A DNA stretch of 21,744 nucleotides from positions 1 through 21,744 of the forward strand of contig CAZBWW010000016.1 in NCBI GenBank assembly GCA_964496005.1, written 5' to 3'. This stretch comes from CAZBWW01 sp964496005 (GTDB lineage: Bacteria; Patescibacteriota; WWE3; UBA101185; UBA10185). Position numbers and translations under genes: made by a program. Each line of letters starts with the position of its first letter. The stretch's first letter is position 1. Of this stretch, positions 7,098 through 13,124 are shown piece after piece. Below the pieces are notes generated by a model, which was not told where the DNA came from, did not search any database, and saw only the letters and a program-made list of their open reading frames with translations.

Positions 7098-7739
7098 TTA
7101 CACACCACCAAACTCTTTTTTAGACAACTGAGAAACCTCTTGTACAAAAAACGATTTCACACTTTCCCACTCACTATCCACTTCTTGAGCCCTTTCCGGC
7201 AGTAACTCTGCATCATCAAAATATACTAATGATCTTAAAATATGTGGGGTAAAACTACCTTGGCGATTATATTTCTGTTCATTTAACTTTAATAAGTAAT
7301 CCAAAGACCAGCCTTTGCTTTTCAGAATCTTATAGATATCAAAAAAATCTCTTTTTAAGCCTCTTCCGGCAATCGCTTCCACTTTCATGGCTGCGATGTC
7401 TTCTACAGATGCGATAGTAAAGTTCAAAAATGGAGTTAGCTCTTTCAAAAGCGGATACTGATAATAAAATAGACTTATCTCGGTGTCGGCTGATTTTCCA
7501 TGCACAGTTTGCCAGGCCGTTGATATAGGTTGGAAATCACTTATTTCTTTAGTAAATTTCTGCTTCAGCTCTTCAATATCAAATTCTAGCGGAGAATAAA
7601 TATCCAAATCGTAAGAATTTCTATGATCTAGCCACAATGCCAGTGCTGTACCGCCTGCAAGATAACTTCCGGAAGGTACGATTTTATTTAATATACCCAA
7701 GATGTTCTTTGCGTTTTCTGTAAGTCTTTGTTTAAACAT
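7098..7739 (-). CDS. AbiEii-type nucleotidyltransferase toxin
   Basis: A nucleotidyltransferase of the AbiEii/DUF1814 family, the toxin class of type IV (AbiE) toxin-antitoxin and abortive-infection systems; characterised members transfer nucleotides, in some cases to tRNA. Key features: YLAGGTALALWLDHRNSYDLD, containing the GG(T/S) loop and the two acidic metal ligands, and later KVEAIAGRGLKRDFFDIYKI, the conserved Lys/Arg-Asp region. I chose ATG at 7739 (213 aa, beginning MFKQRL); a 13-residue longer form from TTG at 7778 lacks the expected start. Even so it overlaps the upstream gene by 52 bases in another frame, so translation is coupled. A chromosomal genome-stability or phage-defence role is inferred. 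Confidence 0.85.
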   Translation of the reverse strand: MFKQRLTENAKNILGILNKIVPSGSYLAGGTALALWLDHRNSYDLDIYSPLEFDIEELKQKFTKEISDFQPISTAWQTVHGKSADTEISLFYYQYPLLKELTPFLNFTIASVEDIAAMKVEAIAGRGLKRDFFDIYKILKSKGWSLDYLLKLNEQKYNRQGSFTPHILRSLVYFDDAELLPERAQEVDSEWESVKSFFVQEVSQLSKKEFGGV

Positions 7740-7990
7740 AAAATTTCGTCTTGTGGAACGGCTAGATAGTAACTCCAAAAATACGTTTCTCTGGGCGTTA
7801 GAATTTTCGACGTTCTAAGGACAAATGCGATATCTTCATTCGAATATGTATGTGTCATCCACTTCCACCCCGCAAGCGTAGAATTCTTCAAAAGAGTTTG
7901 AATAATATAATTTTTATCCTCGTCAACATTAAGTTTTTGGATATCAGAGCTTGGAAATAGCACTTGTAGTTCGTGAGGCACTTGATTCAT
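7688..7990 (-). CDS. DUF6922-like antitoxin candidate upstream of the AbiEii toxin
   Basis: A 100-residue protein whose middle, YIIQTLLKNSTLAGWKWM, followed by YSNEDIAFVLRTSKILTPRE and FWSYYLAVP, matches DUF6922-type proteins that commonly precede AbiEii nucleotidyltransferases. The layout suggests a small helix-turn-helix-like domain: an antitoxin or autoregulator. It reads into the toxin gene with an overlap of about 52 bases. Its start is supported by TATAAT six bases upstream and no ribosome site, so the pair is probably made from a leaderless message. The antitoxin role is inferred from position and family. Confidence 0.75.
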   Translation of the reverse strand: MNQVPHELQVLFPSSDIQKLNVDEDKNYIIQTLLKNSTLAGWKWMTHTYSNEDIAFVLRTSKILTPRETYFWSYYLAVPQDEILCLNKDLQKTQRTSWVY

Positions 7991-7996
7991 ACGAGT

Positions 7997-8002
7997 ATTA
8001 TA
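7997..8002 (-). promoter_or_regulatory. -10 box of the toxin-antitoxin operon
   Basis: A perfect TATAAT on the minus strand six bases before the ATG at 7990; leaderless mRNA predicted. The -35 region is weak. Confidence 0.55.
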
Positions 8003-8046
8003 CTAAAGGGGTTGCTAAAGTTCTATAATAAGAGCTAAATTCTGAG

Positions 8047-8055
8047 TGTCATAAT
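8047..8055 (+). promoter_or_regulatory. Extended -10 promoter of the 8062 gene
   Basis: TGTCATAAT lies six bases before the GTG at 8062; leaderless mRNA predicted. Confidence 0.5.
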
Positions 8056-8061
8056 TACTAA

Positions 8062-8472
8062 GTGAGCAAAAAAGCACTTATTTTCTACCCACTAACAGCT
8101 GTGATCATATATACGATGTGGTTCTTTGGACTGTTCGAAAGCACCCTTATTTTAACCATCGCTATTATTATGTTACTAATAACTTGGTTTGGCTTGTTTT
8201 CAAAACCAATTAGCTTTTCATTTAACGTGGGTTTCAAGCCGGCAAGTGGCTGGTCAAAATCAAGTCTGAAACAAGTTATATTATATTTCTTAATCTCACT
8301 TATTATAGTTGGACTTTTGTTTGCTCTTTACACTTTTTATATGTTTGGCTCTTGGGAAGCTATTTTAACTGATGGGTTTGTTGCCATGACAATCTTGTTT
8401 ACAGCTTTTTTATGGATTGTGATCTTTGTTTTAAAGACTTTCTATCAAACTTTGATTCAAGATCGCTCATAA
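8062..8472 (+). CDS. Integral membrane protein, four predicted helices
   Basis: A 136-residue very hydrophobic protein with helices at about 5-23, 27-44, 70-92 and 106-125. The central loop (KPASGWSKSSLKQ) is basic and probably cytoplasmic. It starts with GTG, directly after an extended -10 and without a ribosome site. No family is recognised and no charged residues inside the helices hint at transport. Confidence 0.65.
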   Translation: MSKKALIFYPLTAVIIYTMWFFGLFESTLILTIAIIMLLITWFGLFSKPISFSFNVGFKPASGWSKSSLKQVILYFLISLIIVGLLFALYTFYMFGSWEAILTDGFVAMTILFTAFLWIVIFVLKTFYQTLIQDRS

Positions 8473-8552
8473 AAAGTTACCACATTTAGATAAGTTGTTG
8501 TGCTTTTGGTTGTACACTAAATAACAGTTTTCCAATGGATTGGCTCGGAGAA

Positions 8553-8581
8553 TTCAAAACCTTGCGTGCGTATGGTAGTAT
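8553..8581 (+). promoter_or_regulatory. Possible promoter of the 8624 short gene
   Basis: TTCAAA (8553-8558) and TAGTAT (8576-8581) are 17 bases apart, and the -10 is extended (TGG before it). A leader of about 35 bases would follow. Each box matches consensus at four of six positions. Confidence 0.35.
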
Positions 8582-8623
8582 GTAAATAGTCCCACTGGAA
8601 CCCATAGTAAGGAGAGTTGAATA

Positions 8624-8824
8624 ATGTCAAACCCAATACGACGTCTCATTAAAGCAAAGGCTGTTGCTGGTCAGCTTCAAGCTGATCATAATAGCACACC
8701 AGATGCTCTTGCAGCCGCAAGGCGGGAGTTGAGGGCGGCGCAAGATGCATGTCGGGATGCCGGACTGGAACCGGCTCAAGTAATGTATATGCAGGACGGC
8801 AGCATGCCCACCGCTCCACTATGA
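8624..8824 (+). CDS. Short helical protein of unknown function (66 aa)
   Basis: TAAGGAG lies nine bases before the ATG, a strong ribosome site. The protein is Ala/Arg-rich and should form an amphipathic helix or coiled coil over about residues 5-45 (for example DALAAARRELRAAQDACRDA), with one cysteine (C43) and a short Met- and Pro-containing tail. There is no membrane segment. Base composition is clearly richer in G+C than the neighbours, which may mean high expression or recent arrival. It forms an independent unit with its own promoter and a long terminator hairpin 28 bases after the stop. No homologue is recognised. Confidence 0.65.
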   Translation: MSNPIRRLIKAKAVAGQLQADHNSTPDALAAARRELRAAQDACRDAGLEPAQVMYMQDGSMPTAPL

Positions 8825-8852
8825 AATTGCCCTTCGGTTCTTTTACCACACC

Positions 8853-8895
8853 CCACCTTGGGTTTCCCCAACAGAGACCCAAGGTGGAGCTTTTC
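8853..8895 (+). terminator. Terminator hairpin, copy 1 of a repeated sequence
   Basis: CCACCTTGGGTTTC (8853-8866) pairs with GAGACCCAAGGTGG (8874-8887): 14 bp with one G-U pair and a 7-base loop. Only a short T-tract follows (TTTT at 8891-8894). The stem sequence is nearly identical to the hairpin at 13125-13158. Confidence 0.65.
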
Positions 8896-8944
8896 CACTT
8901 TTAACAAGTTTCTCCTCTTGACAAAGCTTCTTCACTTAATCGCA

Positions 8945-8953
8945 TGCTATACT
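8945..8953 (+). promoter_or_regulatory. Extended -10 promoter of the 8961 gene
   Basis: TGCTATACT lies seven bases before the ATG at 8961; leaderless mRNA predicted. A TTGACA occurs upstream but 24 bases before the -10 hexamer, too far to act as its -35 box. Confidence 0.55.
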
Positions 8954-8960
8954 CAACACC

Positions 8961-9635
8961 ATGCAACTTACCTTTGAACCCAGCTACGACTTTCTAGATA
9001 AAGCACCCGGTCAAATGAAGGCTCTACTAGACCCACTAAGAACTGAGCTAAAAAGAGAACCTACCCAAGAAGAAATTCTCACTAGAGCACAAAAAGTATT
9101 TCCAATTGCAGTTGAAGAATATAAAGCTATTTGGCACAAACACGGCTCTGCAATAATTCAGGCGTGGGAACAACAAACCGAACTTAAATTTGACACCACT
9201 CCTCTTAAAGCATATGTACGCGAAACATTCAGTAGGGTATTTCACCCAAATTCGAATCGACCAAGCGACTGGCGTGGTTTAAGGCTACGAGCAAGTTACA
9301 CACCGGAAAACAAAATGGGAACTTTAACTCATGAACTCGGCCATATTTTGCTTTATGATAACTTAACTTACCCAAAAGGGTTTACGGCCCAAAAAGCCAA
9401 AACACCGGAAACAATCGAAATAGATGAGATGGCCTATGCTCTTGAAAATCACAAATTACTAGATTTAGTGCTGTTTGATGTCTGGACAACAGTTTTTGGT
9501 GAGGAATTTGCGCGTAAACAGGTTGAGGTCGAAAGCGGTCGACAATGGTTTTATAAAAAGGCGTGGGAGTGGGCGCTTAGTTTTGACAAAGCTACCCGCC
9601 TACAAAAATTTAAAGAGTTTACAACACTTCCCTAA
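8961..9635 (+). CDS. Putative zinc metallopeptidase-like protein with HELGH
   Basis: A 224-residue cytoplasmic protein with the zincin motif HELGH at residues 124-128 in the helix MGTLTHELGHILL. Acidic residues that could supply the third zinc ligand follow in ETIEIDEMAYALE (150-162). The N-terminal 60 residues are helical and contain a TQEEILTRAQ segment. It shares no obvious sequence with the HEIAH protein at 5941 apart from the motif. No signal peptide. Its last 17 bases overlap the end of the convergent pseudogene at 9619-9947. Enzyme activity is inferred from the motif; the family is not identified. Confidence 0.7.
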   Translation: MQLTFEPSYDFLDKAPGQMKALLDPLRTELKREPTQEEILTRAQKVFPIAVEEYKAIWHKHGSAIIQAWEQQTELKFDTTPLKAYVRETFSRVFHPNSNRPSDWRGLRLRASYTPENKMGTLTHELGHILLYDNLTYPKGFTAQKAKTPETIEIDEMAYALENHKLLDLVLFDVWTTVFGEEFARKQVEVESGRQWFYKKAWEWALSFDKATRLQKFKEFTTLP

Positions 9636-9947
9636 TCTTCTCAAGTAAAAGCTCAAACTCTGTATATCCTGCGGTTGCGTTTAAATGCCCACCGGCTTTC
9701 ACAATTGTATAGTTAGCATTCAGTTTTTTTGCCAAATCATCTGAAATTGCTAGGTCTATATACTTGTCGTTATCACCATTAAGCATATAAATATTTTGAC
9801 CATTTTTCTTTATCTTGTCCCAGTCAAATGCTTTATCTACAAAAGTTTTATTTATCTCATCAACCGGATGGTTAAGCAGTTGATGAAAGCCGGAAACCAG
9901 TTCTCATCTGGACTACCATATGCGCCATGGATGATAAAGATTTTCAT
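9619..9947 (-). pseudogene. Internally deleted RBBP9/YdeN-type serine hydrolase
   Basis: The N-terminal end, MKIFIIHGAYGSPDENWF, is the typical start of small RBBP9/YdeN-type alpha/beta hydrolases (usually about 180-190 aa). After about 20 codons the frame breaks. From about 9890 down to 9619 a different frame continues with the family's C-terminal part: INKTFVDKAFDWDKIKKN, the catalytic-Asp region GDND and the catalytic-His region GGHLN, ending at TAA. Roughly 80 codons, including the nucleophile serine elbow (GHSxG), are missing at a junction near TTTCCGGCTTTC. The product cannot be an active hydrolase. The leaderless promoter TGTTAAAAT is still present upstream, so the loss looks recent. 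Confidence 0.8.
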
Positions 9948-9953
9948 ATGTTG

Positions 9954-9962
9954 ATTTTAACA
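9954..9962 (-). promoter_or_regulatory. Extended -10 promoter of the hydrolase pseudogene
   Basis: TGTTAAAAT on the minus strand lies six bases before the ATG at 9947. It still matches the leaderless promoters of intact genes in the window. Confidence 0.45.
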
Positions 9963-9990
9963 AAAATAGCCGATATTTATATGAATGTAC

Positions 9991-9996
9991 TATAAT
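9991..9996 (+). promoter_or_regulatory. -10 box of the 10049 short gene
   Basis: A perfect TATAAT; no good -35. Transcription would start near 10003, giving a leader of about 45 bases with a hairpin and a strong ribosome site. Confidence 0.45.
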
Positions 9997-10005
9997 TACC
10001 ATAAA

Positions 10006-10022
10006 TACACGGACTACGTGTA
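10006..10022 (+). promoter_or_regulatory. Leader hairpin upstream of the 10049 ribosome site
   Basis: TACACG and CGTGTA are perfect inverted repeats around the loop GACTA, located nine bases before TAAGGAG. It resembles the palindrome at 386-401 in position but not in sequence. Confidence 0.4.
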
Positions 10023-10048
10023 AAAGGCTATAAGGAGACAGAGAAATC

Positions 10049-10180
10049 ATGTCAGTAGAGAAGATTTTGGTGTGGATAGCGGTAATTCTGATATTCTTTT
10101 TCCCCATCCTGCTGGGGTTAATTTGGGAAAGAATTTACATTGCCAAGCACATCATCGGACGATGGTTTGCAAAGAACTGA
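10049..10180 (+). CDS. Single-helix membrane microprotein (43 aa)
   Basis: TAAGGAG (10031-10037) precedes the ATG by 11 bases. The 43-residue product has one hydrophobic helix (about residues 6-25, IFFFPILLGLIW within it), preceded by a short polar start (MSVEK) and followed by a basic tail (ERIYIAKHIIGRWFAKN). By the positive-inside rule the C-terminus faces the cytoplasm. It has a TATAAT upstream and an excellent terminator downstream, so it is a complete small transcription unit. It resembles regulatory microproteins or small hydrophobic toxins in general form, but nothing specific points to either. It sits between two decayed genes. Confidence 0.65.
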   Translation: MSVEKILVWIAVILIFFFPILLGLIWERIYIAKHIIGRWFAKN

Positions 10181-10203
10181 TTGCGCTACGACTAGCGTTT
10201 CTG

Positions 10204-10240
10204 AAAAGCGAGTGGTATTTAATAATATCGTTCGCTTTTT
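10204..10240 (+). terminator. Intrinsic terminator of the 10049 gene
   Basis: AAAAGCGAGTGGTATT (10204-10219) pairs with AATATCGTTCGCTTTT (10224-10239) over 16 bp with three G-U pairs, loop TAAT, ending in a T-tract. A smaller hairpin (CGCTA/TAGCG) lies just before it. Confidence 0.75.
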
Positions 10241-10259
10241 ACCTTCCAGTACAGATTTT

Positions 10260-10368
10260 TTAGATACAGCGCACTCCTACAAAAGCGATACCCATCTTTT
10301 TAGCTTTCTTCACCGCTATTTAACGCTTTTTTGGACAGTCTTTCAAGCTCTGTAAGTTTAACCTTCAT
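10260..10368 (-). pseudogene. Remnant of an Ldh2/malate-lactate dehydrogenase-family gene
   Basis: ATG at 10368 has a strong ribosome site (AAAGGAG) and overlaps the stop of the upstream HD gene as ATGA, so it was once the second gene of that operon. The first 18 codons, MKVKLTELERLSKKALNS, look like the N-terminal helix of Ldh2-family NAD(P)-dependent oxidoreductases, but this frame stops after 22 codons. A second frame then gives AVKKAKKMGIAFVGVR, which matches the family's AxxxAxxxGIxxVxVR segment, usually about 100 residues further on, followed by a premature stop. The core and the whole C-terminal part (families are about 330-350 aa) are absent. Confidence 0.6.
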
Positions 10369-10973
10369 TTAAGCTCCTTTTCTAAATTAATATAATACTC
10401 CTCTCGCTTCTTAAAAAGCACCTCAAACCGCTTTTTTGAGTAGTCAGTGATGAATAACGGTAATCTTGTTTCTCTAGTTCCCTTCATATACTTACTGTTC
10501 CCCACCTCATCAAAACTTGGGATTGCAAAATCAACATCAAGTCCGCCAAGCGTGTCTGCCTCCATCAAAACTAATTCATCTGCATCCTTTAGATCACTCT
10601 TTTTGTCATGCACCGTTACTAAATGCAGTATTCTCGCTTTTTGAGCTACGGTTACTGTATCGTAAACTTGGTTTTTAAGCAATTCCGCCATCCTCTGCGC
10701 ACTAATAGCAGCGTGGGTTTTCTTGGCTTCCATATACTCATCAAAGGGCAAAGCTTCCCCAGGTCTGTAATACTGGGAATAGCCCCAATCGTGCGCGTAT
10801 GCTGCAAGTACAAGCACTACAGGATCCAGGTTAAGATTAGGGTTTGCCTTAATAATTTCTTTTACATAATGCACAACTGCTGTCGTGTGAGGTACATCCC
10901 ATGTTGGGTTACCCTTGGACAGGTCGGAGAATATGGTATCTTTGGTGAATTTTTCGATTTCTGCGGGAATCAT
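10365..10973 (-). CDS. HD-domain metal-dependent phosphohydrolase
   Basis: A 202-residue HD-superfamily protein. It shows an N-terminal histidine pair (VPHTTAVVHYV, H29/H35), the defining AHD (HD at 61-62) and further candidate metal ligands at H87 (KKTHAAIS), H122 (VTVHDKKSD) and D132/D140. This arrangement is that of soluble HD hydrolases acting on nucleotides or small phosphoesters; the substrate is unknown. The start follows TATAAT by seven bases and lacks a ribosome site. The next frame downstream is a decayed dehydrogenase that overlaps its stop codon by four bases, a relic of an operon. Confidence 0.85.
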   Translation of the reverse strand: MIPAEIEKFTKDTIFSDLSKGNPTWDVPHTTAVVHYVKEIIKANPNLNLDPVVLVLAAYAHDWGYSQYYRPGEALPFDEYMEAKKTHAAISAQRMAELLKNQVYDTVTVAQKARILHLVTVHDKKSDLKDADELVLMEADTLGGLDVDFAIPSFDEVGNSKYMKGTRETRLPLFITDYSKKRFEVLFKKREEYYINLEKELK

Positions 10974-10980
10974 TGGCTGT

Positions 10981-10986
10981 ATTATA
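10981..10986 (-). promoter_or_regulatory. -10 box of the HD-domain gene
   Basis: A perfect TATAAT on the minus strand seven bases before the ATG at 10973; leaderless mRNA predicted. Confidence 0.5.
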
Positions 10987-11047
10987 CAGAAAAATAGTTA
11001 GAGTTGGGTTGGTACTGTAAACAAACAAGTGGTAAGACTATAGTACT

Positions 11048-11075
11048 TTTACAAATTTGAAAAACTGATTATAAT
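11048..11075 (+). promoter_or_regulatory. Promoter of the 11082 gene
   Basis: TTTACA (11048-11053) and TATAAT (11070-11075) are 16 bases apart, and the ATG follows six bases after the -10: a clear leaderless layout with both boxes. Confidence 0.65.
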
Positions 11076-11081
11076 ACTTAC

Positions 11082-11312
11082 ATGCCCAATATATCAGACT
11101 TTCCAAAGTACCTTTTTTCAAGAAAAATGAGGGTGTTTGTGGCTGAACTGCCTATTTATCCCCTTGTTTGTGTACTAATTATCGTAATGTATGGGCTTAC
11201 TGGCAGACTTGGTAATACGCCCACACAATGGATCCTTGAGGGTGTACAGATTATCGGATTTATAACTGCTGTTGGTTTTATAGATTTTCTGCTTACTTCA
11301 AGAAAAAAGTAA
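11082..11312 (+). CDS. Small membrane protein, two predicted helices
   Basis: A 76-residue protein with helices at about 21-42 and 51-71 and basic ends (SRKMR; SRKK), so both termini probably face the cytoplasm. The start is set by a well-formed promoter six bases upstream. A second membrane-protein gene begins a few bases after its stop, so the two are likely co-expressed. No family is recognised. Confidence 0.65.
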   Translation: MPNISDFPKYLFSRKMRVFVAELPIYPLVCVLIIVMYGLTGRLGNTPTQWILEGVQIIGFITAVGFIDFLLTSRKK

Positions 11313-11316
11313 AATA

Positions 11317-11697
11317 TTGCTTTTAATTGCAAAAAACTCTATTCTATTTGGGATGAGGGGGCTTATTAGTAAAACTACCTTAGCATTTATTGCACTTTTC
11401 CTGCTCTTCGGGTGCATTATTCTTCTTTTTCGGGACAATTCTGCTGTTATTAAGACTGCAACATTATTATTGTCCGTGACAATGTTTGTTGCCGCTCCGG
11501 TCTTAATCGTCCGTAGTTCCCACTACTTCTCTCATTATAGGAACGAGGTAAAAAAAGAATCCAAAAAAAGCGGTGTGCCTGGTTTTCTATTATTTTGGCC
11601 CAATATATTTGTTAATCAGTCCCTATCTGCGATTGCTACAGGAATACTTTTGATAATAATGGGCATAGTTTTTTTTAGGTACTTTCTATTGTTGTAA
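11317..11697 (+). CDS. Membrane protein, three predicted helices
   Basis: Hydrophobic segments lie at about 20-40, 47-66 and 105-126 of the longest form. A charged loop (HYRNEVKKESKKSG) separates the second and third. The start is uncertain: TTG at 11317 is five bases after the preceding stop codon, while the first ATG is at 11353 (114 residues, beginning MRGLISKT). Neither has a ribosome site. It probably forms an operon with the 11082 membrane protein. Function unknown. Confidence 0.6.
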   Translation: MLLIAKNSILFGMRGLISKTTLAFIALFLLFGCIILLFRDNSAVIKTATLLLSVTMFVAAPVLIVRSSHYFSHYRNEVKKESKKSGVPGFLLFWPNIFVNQSLSAIATGILLIIMGIVFFRYFLLL

Positions 11698-11709
11698 TAT
11701 ATAACGCAC

Positions 11710-11715
11710 TATAAT
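11710..11715 (+). promoter_or_regulatory. -10 box upstream of the HIT gene
   Basis: A perfect TATAAT. A start at about +7 would place the 5' end at an out-of-frame ATG (11723) that opens a 10-codon frame overlapping the HIT start at 11739. Confidence 0.45.
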
Positions 11716-11738
11716 TGTCAAAATGGTAAACTATACCA

Positions 11739-12086
11739 ATGGCAAAACCAGGTGATTTTGATTTTTACTGCGAAAAAGCGCTTACAGGCAAAACACCAAT
11801 CAAAAAGGTATATGAGTCACCCAAAGTATTAGCCTTTTATCACACACAGCCTTCATACAACACACATATAGTAATAATCCCAAAAGAACATATACACGAT
11901 CTAAGGTTTGCAGACGCTGCCATTTTGGCTGAAATACTTGCTGTTGGGCAAAAAATAGTAAAGCAAATGGCTGTAGATGTTGATGGGACAAGAGTAATTA
12001 CAAATGTGGGTAAATTTCAGGACACACCTCATTTACACTTTCATGTTGTTAGTGATGGAGGTTATTTGGATGTACGTGTCGACTAA
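11739..12086 (+). CDS. HIT-family nucleotide hydrolase/transferase
   Basis: A 115-residue histidine-triad protein, the normal size for HINT-type phosphoramidases, which cleave AMP-linked amines and related nucleotides in the cytoplasm. The triad HLHFH is at residues 98-102 (H98, H100, H102), with the middle-to-last histidines serving as nucleophile and support. The earlier segment HIVIIPKEHI (43-52) is the usual HIT core strand. The zinc-binding cysteines of some HINT proteins are absent. The chosen ATG matches the family start; no ribosome site is visible. Confidence 0.9.
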   Translation: MAKPGDFDFYCEKALTGKTPIKKVYESPKVLAFYHTQPSYNTHIVIIPKEHIHDLRFADAAILAEILAVGQKIVKQMAVDVDGTRVITNVGKFQDTPHLHFHVVSDGGYLDVRVD

Positions 12087-12118
12087 ACTGCACCGCTAAA
12101 CACGAGCATACCAACTCA

Positions 12119-12127
12119 TGTTATCAT
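12119..12127 (+). promoter_or_regulatory. Extended -10 promoter of the LysE-family gene
   Basis: TGTTATCAT lies six bases before the ATG at 12134; leaderless mRNA predicted. Confidence 0.5.
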
Positions 12128-12133
12128 TGACAA

Positions 12134-12769
12134 ATGGATACACTATTTATAACCCAACTATTAACTATAGCCACAATACACCTACTTGCCGTAATGAGTC
12201 CGGGACCTGACTTTGTATTAATTAGCCGGAACAGTTTAATTTATTCGAGAAAAACAGGTATTTACACTGCACTTGGGCTGTCAATGGGTATTTTGGTGCA
12301 TGTTGTGTACTCAATAATAGGAATAGGCTATATAGTATCAAGGTCAATGCTGTTATTTTCTGTTCTAAAGTTTTTGGGGGCGGGTTATCTGTTTTACATT
12401 GGGTATAAAACTTTAACTGCAAAAAAGCCTGTCGAGTCGACAGCAGTAACACAAGTTGAGCAAAGTCTTTCCCGCTTAGAAGCCGTTAAAATGGGTTTTA
12501 TTACAAATGTAACAAACCCTAAAGTAACTTTGTTCTTTTTAAGCTTATTTACTCAAGTTATTAATCCGGAAACACCAATTTCATGGCAGGTTGTATATGG
12601 CTTTGAAATGGCATTTGTTACTTTTTTATGGTTTACGATTGTTGCAACAATATGCTCGTTTAGGTTAATAAAGGAGCGGTTTACAGGCATTCAGTACTAT
12701 CTCGAAAAGATTATGGGCGGAATTTTGATTGCGTTTGGGATTAAGCTTGCTGTATCAAAGGTAAATTAG
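12134..12769 (+). CDS. LysE/RhtB-family amino-acid exporter
   Basis: A 211-residue inner-membrane transporter of normal family length with about six hydrophobic helices. The N-terminal MSPGPDFVLISRNSL matches the conserved PGPxxxxxxxxxL region that defines the LysE/RhtB family. A later GFITNVTNPKVTLFFLSLF is the second conserved block (NPK). Members export amino acids or related metabolites with proton exchange; the substrate here is unknown. The start is supported by an extended -10 six bases upstream. Confidence 0.9.
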   Translation: MDTLFITQLLTIATIHLLAVMSPGPDFVLISRNSLIYSRKTGIYTALGLSMGILVHVVYSIIGIGYIVSRSMLLFSVLKFLGAGYLFYIGYKTLTAKKPVESTAVTQVEQSLSRLEAVKMGFITNVTNPKVTLFFLSLFTQVINPETPISWQVVYGFEMAFVTFLWFTIVATICSFRLIKERFTGIQYYLEKIMGGILIAFGIKLAVSKVN

Positions 12770-12902
12770 CGCGGATTAAAATCCGGTTTGCAAAAACCAG
12801 GTTGATGGGTTAAATTTACGGTTGACATGCTGGAGGAGTCGTTGGAGGTGAAGATATAAGAAAAGCTGACAGATGCCAAAATCAGACTAAGGAGTTTGAC
12901 AC

Positions 12903-13079
12903 ATGAAACACATAGGTATCAACGAATTTGCCAGGATGCTTGGGCAAGCCGATTCCAGAGATGAGGGGTTGTGGGGTTTTCTTAAGGCCTGTTCTGCAAT
13001 AGACCCAGATCAGACCTCGAAAACTCTTGCAGAGATGGAAGGTGCTATGGGTTGGATATGGTTTATACACTGGTGGTAA
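12903..13079 (+). CDS. Short unknown protein (58 aa), tryptophan-rich end
   Basis: TAAGGAG precedes the ATG by eight bases. The 58-residue product starts MKHIGINEFARMLGQADSRD, reads like a soluble helical protein, has one cysteine (C30) and ends with an unusually Trp-rich tail, GWIWFIHWW, that could contact a membrane or a partner. Like the 8624 gene it stands alone and is followed, after about 45 bases, by a terminator hairpin with almost the same sequence as the one at 8853. No homologue is recognised. Confidence 0.6.
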   Translation: MKHIGINEFARMLGQADSRDEGLWGFLKACSAIDPDQTSKTLAEMEGAMGWIWFIHWW

Positions 13080-13124
13080 CTTATCACTCCACTGGTTGTT
13101 GATAACCTACTGACCACAATATAC

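Noticed and set aside
8821..8904. A 27-codon frame starting at ATGA over the stop of the 8624 gene and reading through the terminator hairpin
   Set aside because: It has no ribosome site of its own and its sequence is dictated by the hairpin arms, which recur near 13125 without the same frame context.
12772..12785. CGGAT/ATCCG hairpin after the LysE-family gene as a terminator
   Set aside because: Five base pairs and only three T after it; not enough to support termination.
12827..12859. Ten-codon frame (MLEESLEVKI) upstream of the 12903 gene as a leader peptide
   Set aside because: No ribosome site, no placed promoter and no runs of regulatory codons; likely chance.
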